This document shows, one piece after another, positions 52,041 through 60,693 of a stretch of 64,000 nt of DNA; position 1 is the stretch's first letter; every line of letters starts with the position of its first letter. Under the pieces are notes generated by a model. That model searched no databases. It was given only the letters and a program-made list of their open reading frames with translations, and had not been told where the DNA came from. A program made the position numbers and the translations under genes. This DNA is from UBA9926 sp018645765 (GTDB lineage Bacteria; Pseudomonadota; Gammaproteobacteria; Pseudomonadales; Azotimanducaceae), in NCBI GenBank assembly GCA_949372755.1, contig CASIBO010000011.1, positions 186,001 to 250,000 on the forward strand. Direction: 5' to 3'.

Positions 52041-53699
52041 ATGAAACCCGTTAGCATCTCGATAGGGGGGCTTGTAAGGCTTACCCGCGTTGCCAGCAAA
52101 TATCGTCTTGATCGATTAACGACCCTGGGCCTGCGGCTACCGTTTTGGCTTACAGTATTACTCCTTCCGCTGCGCTTGAAGCCCCCGCCAAACCCGAGCA
52201 TCGGCACGGATTTAAAATTAGCCCTCATCGAATTGGGGCCTGCTTTTATCAAACTCGGCCAACTCCTCTCGACTCGGCGAGATGTGCTGCCGGATTCCGT
52301 CAGTGATGAACTTGCGAGTCTTCAGGATCAGGTTCCCGGCATCGATTCATCACTTGCTCTAGAGACCATCAAAGCCGGGCTTGGCGATTACTTTGAGTCG
52401 CACTTCCAAACGATCAATCCAACCCCGCTCGCGGCGGCGTCGATCGCTCAAGTCCATGAAGGCACGCTGGCCGACGGCACTCAAATTGTCATCAAATTCA
52501 GACGCCCGGGCATTAAAGCCCTGATCCTCAAGGACCTTACGCTCCTTGAAAGCCTCGCTGCACTCCTGAACAAAGCCCTGCCAGACGCGGGCCGCCTGCA
52601 TTTGTTTCAGATTGTTCGAGACTATCGTAGCGTCATCCTCGCGGAACTAGACTTTGTGCAAGAGGCCGCCAACGCCATCAAATTGCGCGCGCTTTGGCTC
52701 CCTCGAGGCAAACTGTCGGTACCCAGAATTCACACAACGTTTACCCGTGACAATCTGATTGTCATGGATCGCGTTCACGGCGTCGTAATCAGCGATCGAG
52801 AACAATTGGTTCAGGCTAAGGTTAATCTAGAACGCCTCGCTAATTTAGGCGTTGAGATCTTCTTCACCCAGGTTTTCATCGACAACTTCTTCCACGCTGA
52901 CATGCACCCAGGCAACATTTTGGTGAATGTCACAGACCCCGAGAACCCAACGTACATCGCCTTGGACTGCGCCATCATTGGCGCACTGACTCGGGACGAC
53001 CGAAACTACCTCGGCCGCAATTTGATTGCGTTCTTCAATGAAGATTATCGCGATATTGCCGAGGCCCATATCGACAGCGGCTGGGTCCCAGATCACATTG
53101 ATGCGGATGCCTTCGAGGCGGTCATCAAAGCGGTTTGCGCGCCGCTTTTTGGTAAAACCATGTCTGAAATCGAATTCGGCAAGCTTCTAATCGCCCTATT
53201 TAGCGCAGCAAGAAACTTTGAAATGGAGATTCAGCCGCAGCTCGTGTTACTGCAAAAAACGCTACTCAACATCGAAGGCATTGGCCGTCACCTTTATGGC
53301 GAATTAGACCTTTGGGCGACCGCGGCACCCTTCATGCAGCGCTGGCGCGCCAAAAAAACAAGCTTGCCGGACCTCTTATCAGAACTTAAAGACCTCGCCC
53401 CGGACTTGGCTCAAGCACTACCCAACTTGCCGAGAAACCTCCTACTTGCCCCGGGCCGAATCGACCTGATAACGGCCTCCCAAAAACGGCAGAGCCGAAA
53501 GCTCACAGGCGTTCAACGCGTGCTTGAACAACAAGGCCAGCGCCAAAATCAGCAGTTCGGTATTTTACTTCTGAGCCTCGCCGCGATCGGCCTTCTCATC
53601 AACCCGAGCTTGGGTGGTGATTTTACCTCAGGGCTGGCTATCGCAAGTATCATCATTGGCGGCGTCGGACTCCAACAAATCCTCAAAGGAAAAGGTTAA
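52041..53699 (+). CDS. ubiB: UbiB ATPase of ubiquinone synthesis
   Basis: A 552-residue ABC1/ADCK atypical kinase-like protein. The KxGQ motif is in FIKLGQLLSTRRDVLP, the alanine-rich loop AAASIAQVHEG replaces the normal kinase P-loop, and the catalytic FFHADMHPGNILV and ALDCAIIG segments are intact. Two hydrophobic C-terminal helices (FGILLLSLAAIGLLI and GLAIASIIIGGVGLQQIL) anchor it in the membrane. It supports the Ubi complex and lipid precursor extraction. hisI follows by five bases. Confidence 0.95.
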   Translation: MKPVSISIGGLVRLTRVASKYRLDRLTTLGLRLPFWLTVLLLPLRLKPPPNPSIGTDLKLALIELGPAFIKLGQLLSTRRDVLPDSVSDELASLQDQVPGIDSSLALETIKAGLGDYFESHFQTINPTPLAAASIAQVHEGTLADGTQIVIKFRRPGIKALILKDLTLLESLAALLNKALPDAGRLHLFQIVRDYRSVILAELDFVQEAANAIKLRALWLPRGKLSVPRIHTTFTRDNLIVMDRVHGVVISDREQLVQAKVNLERLANLGVEIFFTQVFIDNFFHADMHPGNILVNVTDPENPTYIALDCAIIGALTRDDRNYLGRNLIAFFNEDYRDIAEAHIDSGWVPDHIDADAFEAVIKAVCAPLFGKTMSEIEFGKLLIALFSAARNFEMEIQPQLVLLQKTLLNIEGIGRHLYGELDLWATAAPFMQRWRAKKTSLPDLLSELKDLAPDLAQALPNLPRNLLLAPGRIDLITASQKRQSRKLTGVQRVLEQQGQRQNQQFGILLLSLAAIGLLINPSLGGDFTSGLAIASIIIGGVGLQQILKGKG

Positions 53700-53703
53700 C
53701 TCA

Positions 53704-54099
53704 ATGACCGAAAATAATGTCTTATCTGCATTACACTTTAACGAGGCCGGCCTCATTGCCGCCATAGCAGTTGATCATCAAACCGAATCGGTTTTAATGA
53801 TGGCCTGGATGAACGCGCTGGCCGTTGAGCGGAGCCTCGAAACAGGCCACGCTCATTACTACTCGCGATCGCGACAAGCCCTTTGGCACAAAGGGGAACA
53901 ATCAGGCCATTTCCAAGAAATCAAGAGCCTGCACCTAGACTGCGATGGCGATGTGCTATTATTAAAAGTCGAGCAAATCGGCGGTATCGCCTGTCATACC
54001 GGACGCGCCCACTGCTTTTATCGGCAATATCAAGATGGTGAGTGGATAGAAACCGCTCCCATCATCAAAGATCCCGCGGAGATCTACTCGGATGCCTGA
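53704..54099 (+). CDS. hisI: Phosphoribosyl-AMP cyclohydrolase
   Basis: A 131-residue zinc enzyme for step three of histidine synthesis. Landmarks are VLMMAWMNALAVERSLETGH, YYSRSRQALWHKGEQSGH, the metal segment LDCDGDVLLLKVEQ, and ACHTGRAHCFYR with the catalytic cysteines. The ATG at 53704 lies just after ubiB. It overlaps hisE by eight bases. Confidence 0.95.
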   Translation: MTENNVLSALHFNEAGLIAAIAVDHQTESVLMMAWMNALAVERSLETGHAHYYSRSRQALWHKGEQSGHFQEIKSLHLDCDGDVLLLKVEQIGGIACHTGRAHCFYRQYQDGEWIETAPIIKDPAEIYSDA

Positions 54100-54433
54100 C
54101 ACGCTTTCAGAACTATTTAAGGTTATTGTTTCAAGACGTCCTGCTGACCCGGAACACTCCTACGTTGCCAGCCTGCATCAAGCTGGGCTCGATAAGATCT
54201 TAGAGAAGGTCGGCGAAGAGAGTATTGAATTGATTCTCGCGGCAAAAAATCAGGAACCCGGCGGACCCAGCGAACGCTTAATCTCAGAGATGGCCGATCT
54301 TTGGTTTCACACGCTGGTTTTACTGGCGCATAATGACCTCACGCCAGAGGCGGTATTGACTGAACTAGAACGCCGAGAAGGCACCTCTGGCATCGAGGAA
54401 AAAAAATCTCGACCCTTAACGAGTGCGGAGTAA
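54092..54433 (+). CDS. hisE: Phosphoribosyl-ATP pyrophosphatase
   Basis: A 113-residue MazG-like all-helical enzyme for step two of histidine synthesis. HSYVASLHQAGLDKILEKVG followed by EESIEL, and EMADLWFHTLVLLA (metal-binding acidic residues), are typical. It is separate from HisI, as in pseudomonads, not fused as in E. coli. tatA follows after three bases. Confidence 0.94.
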   Translation: MPDTLSELFKVIVSRRPADPEHSYVASLHQAGLDKILEKVGEESIELILAAKNQEPGGPSERLISEMADLWFHTLVLLAHNDLTPEAVLTELERREGTSGIEEKKSRPLTSAE

Positions 54434-54436
54434 CCT

Positions 54437-54664
54437 ATGCCTGGACCAACAGAACTGATTATCATCCTCATTATTTTGCTCGTGGTTTTCGGGACAAAGA
54501 AACTGAAAAACATGGGCTCAGACCTCGGTTCCGCCATCAAAGGCTTCAAGAACGCTGTCTCAGACGAGGACAAACCTGAACCCGATGAAGCCAAAGATGC
54601 AGTGCCTGATGCCGGTGAGGCCACCGATTTAGCCCCCGATGCGGCGGATAAAGAAAAGTCTTAA
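54437..54664 (+). CDS. tatA: Tat translocase subunit TatA
   Basis: A 75-residue membrane protein with one short transmembrane helix (TELIIILIILLVVFG), the hinge FGTKKLKNMGSDLG, and an amphipathic helix (SAIKGFKNAVS). The tail is acidic and disordered. It forms the pore that carries folded proteins. Confidence 0.93.
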   Translation: MPGPTELIIILIILLVVFGTKKLKNMGSDLGSAIKGFKNAVSDEDKPEPDEAKDAVPDAGEATDLAPDAADKEKS

Positions 54665-54667
54665 CCC

Positions 54668-55015
54668 ATGTTTGATATTGGCTTTCCCGAATTACTGATT
54701 ATCGGCGTCGTCAGCCTTATCGTTATCGGCCCAGAGCAACTGCCACAGACCATTCGCTCAATCGCACTTTGGATTGGCCGATTCAAGAAAGGCTTCAGCG
54801 ATCTCCGATCCGAAATCGAGCGCGGAATCGGTGCTGATGAGATTAAACAGCAGCTTCACAACGAAGCCATTCTTAAGGAAATAGAAAAATCAAAAGCCGT
54901 GATCGCTCAGACCACTCAAGACGCCGCCGCCTTCGCAGCCAAACAAGCGTCAGCGCTTGGCACAACCACCTCTGCCACCCAGAGCGAGCGGACGCCCAAT
55001 GACAGAGCAGAATGA
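54668..55015 (+). CDS. tatB: Tat translocase subunit TatB
   Basis: A 115-residue protein starting MFDIGFPELLIIGVVSLIVI, then GPEQLPQTIR, the characteristic TatB form with Glu in the transmembrane helix. A long amphipathic helix follows (FKKGFSDLRSEIERGI). It binds the twin-arginine signal with TatC. It overlaps tatC by 17 bases. Confidence 0.93.
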   Translation: MFDIGFPELLIIGVVSLIVIGPEQLPQTIRSIALWIGRFKKGFSDLRSEIERGIGADEIKQQLHNEAILKEIEKSKAVIAQTTQDAAAFAAKQASALGTTTSATQSERTPNDRAE

Positions 55016-55769
55016 TCCCGCAGACAGCACTAAGGGCCAGCCCTTAATCGAACACCTCATCGAACTTCGAAGCCGCTTACTCAAAATTGCGGGCTTTGTT
55101 TTAGTGATTTTTATACCGTTGTTTTTTTTCGCCAACGACCTTTATAGCTACGTGTCATCCCCCTTGCGCGCTTTCCTGCCAGAGGGCGCGACCATGATCG
55201 CAACCGAGGTAGCATCTCCTTTTTTAACGCCCTTCAAGCTCGCCTTGGTCCTCGCGATTTTTATTGCGATTCCGTTTATTCTGCATCAGATCTGGGCTTT
55301 CGTTGCGCCGGGCCTCTATGCCAGTGAAAAACGGCTGGCGGGCCCCCTGCTCGCGTCCAGCATTGTCTTGTTCTATGCCGGCATGGCCTTTGCCTACTTC
55401 GTCGTGTTTCCGCTGATTTTTGCTTTTTTCACCAGCATCGCGCCGGCAGGGGTCACGATCATGACCGACATCAATCAATATCTTGATTTCGTACTCAAGC
55501 TGTTTTTTGCATTTGGGATTGCCTTTGAAATACCGATCGCAACCCTGTTACTCATATGGTCCGGGGCAACCACAACTGAAAAGCTCAAAGAGAAACGGGC
55601 CTTTGTCATAGTGGGCTGCTTTATCGTTGGCATGTTGCTGACACCGCCGGACGTTGTCTCGCAAATATTACTGGCTATCCCCATGTGGCTCTTGTTTGAA
55701 GCCGGCATCATTTTTGGAGATCTTTTGGTGCCGAAAGACCCAGAATCGAAACCAGAATCAGAGATTTAA
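54999..55769 (+). CDS. tatC: Tat translocase subunit TatC
   Basis: A 256-residue protein with six transmembrane helices. PLIEHLIELRSRLLK at the start is the signal-peptide-binding N-terminus. HQIWAFVAPGLYASEKR is the conserved loop, and FGIAFEIPIATLLLIWSG a conserved helix. The ATG at 54999 is chosen because the cytosolic N-terminus starts there. It is the end of the ubiE-tatC group and converges on dtd. Confidence 0.96.
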   Translation: MTEQNDPADSTKGQPLIEHLIELRSRLLKIAGFVLVIFIPLFFFANDLYSYVSSPLRAFLPEGATMIATEVASPFLTPFKLALVLAIFIAIPFILHQIWAFVAPGLYASEKRLAGPLLASSIVLFYAGMAFAYFVVFPLIFAFFTSIAPAGVTIMTDINQYLDFVLKLFFAFGIAFEIPIATLLLIWSGATTTEKLKEKRAFVIVGCFIVGMLLTPPDVVSQILLAIPMWLLFEAGIIFGDLLVPKDPESKPESEI

Positions 55770-55791
55770 GGCCACGCAAGATCAGAGCGCG

Positions 55792-56229
55792 CTAATCTGC
55801 CGACAGTAAAAACGTGACCGGTCCATCATTCACCAAATGCACTTGCATGTCCGCGCCAAATCGACCGGTTGCAACAGGCAGCACCAAAGCGGCTTCAGCG
55901 ACAAAGAATTCATACAGCGCTTCGGCGCCCGAAGGCGGCATCGCCGAGGAGAATGAGGGCCGCAAGCCTTTTTGAGTATCGGCCGCCAGGGTAAATTGCG
56001 AAACAATTAAAAGACTGCCGCCAACTTGCGCGACGTCCAAATTCATATGCCCCGCCGCATCATTAAAAACGCGGTAGCGGAGGGTCTTGTTCAGCAATTT
56101 CTGCGCGACGAGTTGTGTATCTGGTTTTTCCAAACCGAGGAGCACGAGCAGCCCGCTTTCGATTTCACCCACCGTCTCGCCCGCAACGGTGACCGATGCA
56201 GTGCTGACCCGCTGAATCAGCGCTTTCAC
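55792..56229 (-). CDS. dtd: D-aminoacyl-tRNA deacylase
   Basis: A 145-residue enzyme that removes D-amino acids from tRNA. The family signatures SQFTLAADTQKGLRPSFSSA and the C-terminal NDGPVTFLL (Gly-cisPro motif) are intact. Its start overlaps the pip stop by four bases, so pip and dtd are translated together. Confidence 0.95.
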   Translation of the reverse strand: MKALIQRVSTASVTVAGETVGEIESGLLVLLGLEKPDTQLVAQKLLNKTLRYRVFNDAAGHMNLDVAQVGGSLLIVSQFTLAADTQKGLRPSFSSAMPPSGAEALYEFFVAEAALVLPVATGRFGADMQVHLVNDGPVTFLLSAD

Positions 56230-57197
56230 AGACGGTCGTTACTGGGCAGATCAAGGCGCTGAGCAAGCGTTTTAGTCGCACGCAGCAGCGCATCAATCAT
56301 CGCAGGCTCGGTTGCAGAATGTCCTGCCTCTCTAACAACCAGAATCTCACTACCGGGCCAATGTTCTTGCAAGGCATGCGCCGCCGCCATCGGCGTCAGC
56401 ACGTCAAATCGACCTTGCACAATGATACCGGGGATGTCTTTCAGCTGACCGGCTTGCGCCAAGATTTGATTAGGTTCGAGGAAGCACCCGTTCACCATAT
56501 AATGGGTGCCGATACGACACCGAGTTAGAGCCCTGTGAGGTGCGGCATAATGATTCAGTAGGCGCGCATTGGGGTGCAGGTTAGCGCAATGCGCCTCCCA
56601 TACAGACCAGGCCTTTGCGGCGGTCATACGAACCAAATCATTGTCAGAGGTCATAAGCTCGCGATAGCTTTCACACGGCGCCGTAGGCTCATCGCTCAAT
56701 ATCGGCGCCATAAAATCCGCCCAATGCTCTGGAAAGAAAGCCTTCGCACCATCTTTATAAATCCAGTCAATGTCGGCCTGGCGACCGAGAAAGACGCCTC
56801 TTAGAATCAGGCCAAGGACTTTCGCAGGATGGTGCTCTGCGTACGCCAGCGCAAGGGTGCTGCCCCAACCACCGCCAAAGATTACCCAAGCGGGCACTGC
56901 AAGCAGTTCACGGATCTGCTCCAGGTCCTTTATTAGATTGTGAAGCGTATTGTGCTCGGTCTCGCCCTGAGGCGTTGAGCGACCCGATCCGCGCTGGTCA
57001 ACCAAAATGATGCGATACACCGCGGGGTCAAAGAACCTGCGGCTATCAAACTCACAGCCACTGCCAGGGCCGCCATGAAGAAAAACAACCGGCAGTCCGG
57101 CGGTGTTACCGCTCTCATCGACATAAAGATTGTGCAACGCATCAACCTGTAACCGATGCCGCGCGTACGGTTTTATTTCCGGGAACAGTGGTTGCAT
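56226..57197 (-). CDS. pip: Proline iminopeptidase
   Basis: A 323-residue alpha/beta hydrolase that removes N-terminal proline from peptides. VVFLHGGPGSGCEFDSRRFF, then the DQRGSGRSTP segment, and the nucleophile elbow GGGWGSTLALAYAEHHP (Ser in GGGWGS) are the standard motifs. The late GRFDVLTPMAAAH and REAGHS hold the acid and His. It lies three bases after the typA stop and overlaps dtd. Confidence 0.93.
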   Translation of the reverse strand: MQPLFPEIKPYARHRLQVDALHNLYVDESGNTAGLPVVFLHGGPGSGCEFDSRRFFDPAVYRIILVDQRGSGRSTPQGETEHNTLHNLIKDLEQIRELLAVPAWVIFGGGWGSTLALAYAEHHPAKVLGLILRGVFLGRQADIDWIYKDGAKAFFPEHWADFMAPILSDEPTAPCESYRELMTSDNDLVRMTAAKAWSVWEAHCANLHPNARLLNHYAAPHRALTRCRIGTHYMVNGCFLEPNQILAQAGQLKDIPGIIVQGRFDVLTPMAAAHALQEHWPGSEILVVREAGHSATEPAMIDALLRATKTLAQRLDLPSNDRL

Positions 57198-57200
57198 GAA

Positions 57201-59021
57201 TTATTCGACTTTAACTCGTGACGCACGTTTTCGCTCATTTTCAGTGAGCAGCTTCTTTCGAAGCCGGATATGGTTCGGCGTGATTTCAACCAGCTCGTCG
57301 TCATCGATAAATTCAATCGCCTGCTCCAACGTGTACTTCACTGGCGGCGTTAGCACAATATTTTCATCGGTGCCCGATGCCCGCACATTGGTCAACTGCT
57401 TGCCTTTAATCGGATTGACGGGCAAGTCATTCCCTCGAGAATGAATCCCAACAATCATGCCTTCATAGATGGCTTCGTTCGGATTGATAAAGAGTCTTCC
57501 TCTCGGCTGCAGGTTAAACAAGCTAAAGCCCAAACTCTTGCCGCTCACCATGGAGACCAAAACACCGTTGCGTCTTGAGTTAATGTCTTCTCCTGAACGC
57601 AAGTCGTAGTGAGAGAACACGCTACTGATGATCCCACCACCGGAGGTCAAGGTCATGAATTCCGATCGAAAGCCAATCAAACCGCGGGTTGGAATGACAA
57701 AGTCCAGCCGAACCCGTCCCTTTGAATCTGGGACCATATTACTGAGCGTCCCTTTACGGGCACCAATCACTTCCATGATGGCGCCTTGGTGTACCTGCTC
57801 GCAATCGATGCTCAGATTTTCGAAGGGCTCATGAATCTCGCCATCGATCTCCTTGAGAATCACTTCTGGACGCGACACACCAAGTTCGTACCCTTCCCGG
57901 CGCATGGTTTCTATGAGGACGCCCAAATGGAGCTCACCTCGACCCGACACCACAAACTTATCGGCCGTATCGCCCGGGGCAACTCGCAACGCCACGTTGT
58001 ATTGCAACTCAAGCTCTAAACGATCCTTTAAATTTCGACTGGTTACGAACTTTCCATCTTGACCGGAGAAGGGCGATGTATTGACCTGAAACGTCATCGA
58101 GATGGTGGGCTCATCAACCACCAGAGCGGGTAATGCTTCAGGCTGATCGACCTGACACAAGGTGTCTGAAATCTTCAAACCATCGATACCGCAGACGCAA
58201 ACAATATCGCCGGCACTAGCGGATTCAATTTCAACGCGGCTTAAACCAGAAAAGCCCATTACCTGCAGAATTCTGCCCTTCTTAACTTGGCCTTCCGCAT
58301 TCACCACCGACACACTCTGACCCTTTCGAATCTCGCCCCGGGTAATGCGGCCAAGACCGATGAGCCCCACATAGCTGTTGTAGTCCAAAGCACTGATTTG
58401 CATTTGGAGTGGACCACTTTCTTCAACCTGCGGTGGTGGCACTTGATCAACAATCAAGTCCAGCAAATAGCTTAAGTCTGACTCTAAATCATCGCGACTC
58501 GGACCCGCAACGCCCTGCATCGCTGAGCCCACAACGACGGGGAAATCGAGCTGCTCTTCGGTTGCGCCCAATTGATCGAACAACTCAAAGACTTCATCAA
58601 TCACCCAGTCTGGGCGCGCGCCGTCACGGTCAATTTTGTTGACCATCAAAATTGGATTCAGTTTATTTTCAAACGCTTTTCGCGTCACAAACCGGGTTTG
58701 CGGCATGGGACCCTCGACCGCATCGACGAGCAGCAATACCGAGTCAACCATACTCAGGATCCGCTCGACCTCACCGCCAAAATCGGCATGCCCGGGGGTA
58801 TCAACAATATTGATGCGAACGCCGCGCCAATCTAACGCCGTATTTTTCGCAAGGATGGTAATGCCGCGTTCTTTTTCGAGATCATTGGAATCCATCAACC
58901 GCTCGCCGCTTTCATCCCCGCGCTGCAGCGCGCCGGCCTGCGATAGCAACTTGTCGATCAAGGTTGTTTTTCCATGGTCAACGTGCGCTATGATAGCGAC
59001 ATTGCGTAGATTTTGAGACAT
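57201..59021 (-). CDS. typA: Ribosome-associated GTPase TypA/BipA
   Basis: A 606-residue translational GTPase. G1 is AHVDHGKTTL, G2 is ERGITILAKNTA, G3 is DTPGHADFGGEVER, G4 is VNKIDRDGARPDW. The EF-G-like domains follow, with a BipA-specific C-terminal domain (LTPPVKYTLEQAIEFI). It acts in ribosome assembly and stress. The ATG at 59021 is chosen by family start (MSQNLRNVAIIAHVDHG). Confidence 0.96.
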   Translation of the reverse strand: MSQNLRNVAIIAHVDHGKTTLIDKLLSQAGALQRGDESGERLMDSNDLEKERGITILAKNTALDWRGVRINIVDTPGHADFGGEVERILSMVDSVLLLVDAVEGPMPQTRFVTRKAFENKLNPILMVNKIDRDGARPDWVIDEVFELFDQLGATEEQLDFPVVVGSAMQGVAGPSRDDLESDLSYLLDLIVDQVPPPQVEESGPLQMQISALDYNSYVGLIGLGRITRGEIRKGQSVSVVNAEGQVKKGRILQVMGFSGLSRVEIESASAGDIVCVCGIDGLKISDTLCQVDQPEALPALVVDEPTISMTFQVNTSPFSGQDGKFVTSRNLKDRLELELQYNVALRVAPGDTADKFVVSGRGELHLGVLIETMRREGYELGVSRPEVILKEIDGEIHEPFENLSIDCEQVHQGAIMEVIGARKGTLSNMVPDSKGRVRLDFVIPTRGLIGFRSEFMTLTSGGGIISSVFSHYDLRSGEDINSRRNGVLVSMVSGKSLGFSLFNLQPRGRLFINPNEAIYEGMIVGIHSRGNDLPVNPIKGKQLTNVRASGTDENIVLTPPVKYTLEQAIEFIDDDELVEITPNHIRLRKKLLTENERKRASRVKVE

Positions 59022-59061
59022 AACGTGCAATCCGAAAGGGCTTAACGGCCGAAGGAGCGGG

Positions 59062-59067
59062 ATTATA
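59062..59067 (-). promoter_or_regulatory. -10 element of typA
   Basis: TATAAT on the minus strand, about 41 bp before the typA ATG. The -35 region is weak (CTCGCA at 17 bp spacing). Confidence 0.45.
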
Positions 59068-59218
59068 CTGAAATCCGCCTCCGGTGCGAGGATTCTAAGC
59101 AACTAGGCCCTTAACGATTTCAAGAGAGCAGGAATTGGGGTCACGGATACGCGGTTTTGCAACCTTTGAAGGCTTTGAATGCTTGCGCAAGATCGTCTGA
59201 CTCGCTGAACACTAAAAA

Positions 59219-59235
59219 TGCCTTATACTGGTGCG
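59219..59235 (+). promoter_or_regulatory. Upstream NtrC-type enhancer site of glnII
   Basis: The sequence TGCCTTA-TAC-TGGTGCG has the NtrC consensus form TGCACCA-N3-TGGTGCA, with a strong right half and a weak left half (four of seven). Its centre is about -137 from the predicted sigma-54 start. A TATACT overlaps it, which could be the -10 of a weak sigma-70 promoter. Confidence 0.55.
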
Positions 59236-59249
59236 TAGTGATTATTTTT

Positions 59250-59266
59250 TGCACTATTTTAGTGCG
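59250..59266 (+). promoter_or_regulatory. NtrC-type enhancer site of glnII
   Basis: TGCACTA-TTT-TAGTGCG is a nearly perfect palindrome in the NtrC consensus spacing. The centre is about -106 from the predicted start and 31 bp (three turns) from the first site. Confidence 0.75.
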
Positions 59267-59337
59267 TATTAGCTGTTGCTCAAACGTTTACTTAATTAAA
59301 TACGAGCCTTATCAAAGACTTAAGGTCTTTTACCTCA

Positions 59338-59353
59338 TGGCATAGTCTTTGCT
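59338..59353 (+). promoter_or_regulatory. Sigma-54 promoter of glnII
   Basis: TGGCATAGTCTTTGCT, with GG and GC exactly ten bases apart, matches TGGCAC-N5-TTGCW closely. The predicted start is about 59364, giving a leader of about 105 bases before the glnII ATG. Confidence 0.85.
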
Positions 59354-59468
59354 CTTTCCTACCCGAGCAAAGCCGCGTCTTGAGGCTTTACCGTTTACAA
59401 CCCGCGAAGGGTGTGTCTGGCGACATTGCGAGCGCAGAACCTTCGTTACAAACCAAGGAGTTAACTCT

Positions 59469-60482
59469 ATGATGAAGGCAAAACTAGAATATATCTGGCT
59501 CGATGGCTATGAGCCCACCCAGAGCCTACGCAGCAAAACAATGGTTCGATCTGATTTCTCCGGCAAGCTCGAAGACTGCCCGATGTGGGTATTCGATGGC
59601 AGCTCGACCGAACAAGCCGAGGGCGGCAACTCAGACTGCCTACTCAAACCCGTTGCCATCATCCCCGATCCCGATCGCAACAATGGCTATCTCGTGATGA
59701 CGGAAGTCTTAAACCCCGACGGTAGCCCACACGTTTCTAATGGGCGGGCGACGATCGATGACGACGATGCTGATTTTTGGTTCGGCTTTGAGCAAGAATA
59801 TTTCTTGTGGGATACCGACACCGATTTACCGCCTGGTTTTCCCCGCGGCGGCTTTCCCGGCCCCCAGGGCCCCTACTACTGCAGCGTTGGCGCGAGCAAC
59901 ACCTTCGGCCGAGATTTCGTCGAAGAGCACTTGGACATCTGCCTCGAAGCCGGTCTCAACGTTGAAGGCATTAATGCCGAAGTTGCAACCGGGCAGTGGG
60001 AATTCCAGATTTTCGCCAAAGGCGCGCATGATGCGGGTGATCAAATTTGGTTAGCGCGCTACCTGCTAGAACGTACGGGCGAGAAATACGGCTATGCCAT
60101 TAATTATCATCCCAAACCCCTTGGCGATACTGACTGGAATGGCTCTGGTATGCACGCGAACTTCTCCAATGCCGCCATGCGCGATCTCGGTGACGAAGCC
60201 GTTTTTACAAAAATTTGTGAAAACTTCGGGCGTCACATCGAGCGTCACATGAGCGTTTATGGCGCCTACAATGATCAGCGCTTGACAGGCAAGCATGAAA
60301 CCCAATCTATTGATCAATTCAGCTATGGTGTCTCTGACCGCGGCGCGAGCATTCGCATCCCTGTTAGCACCGTGGTTGATGGTTGGAAAGGCCGCTTAGA
60401 GGATCGAAGAACCGCCTCTAACGCCGACCCTTATAAGGTTGCCGCAGCCATCATCAAGACCAGTAAAGAAGCACTGGCCTGA
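59469..60482 (+). CDS. glnII: Glutamine synthetase type II (GlnII, eukaryote/rhizobium-like)
   Basis: About 337 residues, far shorter than the roughly 470-residue type I GlnA that usually precedes ntrBC. It matches rhizobial GlnII: LEYIWLDGYEPTQSLRSKT, WVFDGSSTEQAEGGNSDC, FWFGFEQEYFLWDTD, AEVATGQWEFQIF, DTDWNGSGMHANFS, RLTGKHET and DRGASIRIP. It makes glutamine from glutamate, ammonia and ATP. Type II enzymes lack the adenylylation site of GlnA, so control should be mainly transcriptional. Two NtrC-type sites and a sigma-54 promoter lie upstream. AAGGAG precedes the ATG at 59469. A strong terminator follows, so ntrBC is read separately. Confidence 0.95.
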   Translation: MMKAKLEYIWLDGYEPTQSLRSKTMVRSDFSGKLEDCPMWVFDGSSTEQAEGGNSDCLLKPVAIIPDPDRNNGYLVMTEVLNPDGSPHVSNGRATIDDDDADFWFGFEQEYFLWDTDTDLPPGFPRGGFPGPQGPYYCSVGASNTFGRDFVEEHLDICLEAGLNVEGINAEVATGQWEFQIFAKGAHDAGDQIWLARYLLERTGEKYGYAINYHPKPLGDTDWNGSGMHANFSNAAMRDLGDEAVFTKICENFGRHIERHMSVYGAYNDQRLTGKHETQSIDQFSYGVSDRGASIRIPVSTVVDGWKGRLEDRRTASNADPYKVAAAIIKTSKEALA

Positions 60483-60489
60483 TCCAACC

Positions 60490-60528
60490 GCTCGGGCACC
60501 CTAATCAAGGCGTGCCCGAGCACTTTTT
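60490..60528 (+). terminator. Intrinsic terminator after glnII
   Basis: GCTCGGGCAC (60490-60499) pairs perfectly with GTGCCCGAGC (60512-60521), followed by ACTTTTT. A 10-bp GC-rich stem and a T-run make a strong intrinsic terminator eight bases past the glnII stop. Confidence 0.85.
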
Positions 60529-60693
60529 CGATTCAGCAAATGATGGTAGCCCCAACCCGTCACTGCCGCCCCGCCCGGCTTCCTTATTATTAACTGGCGC
60601 TTTATTGGTTCGCTTTTGATGGCTAGCTTTTGTTGGCTAGCTTTGCGCCGCCATATTTTATACTGTAAAAGCCATTACCAATCGAATGACCCT

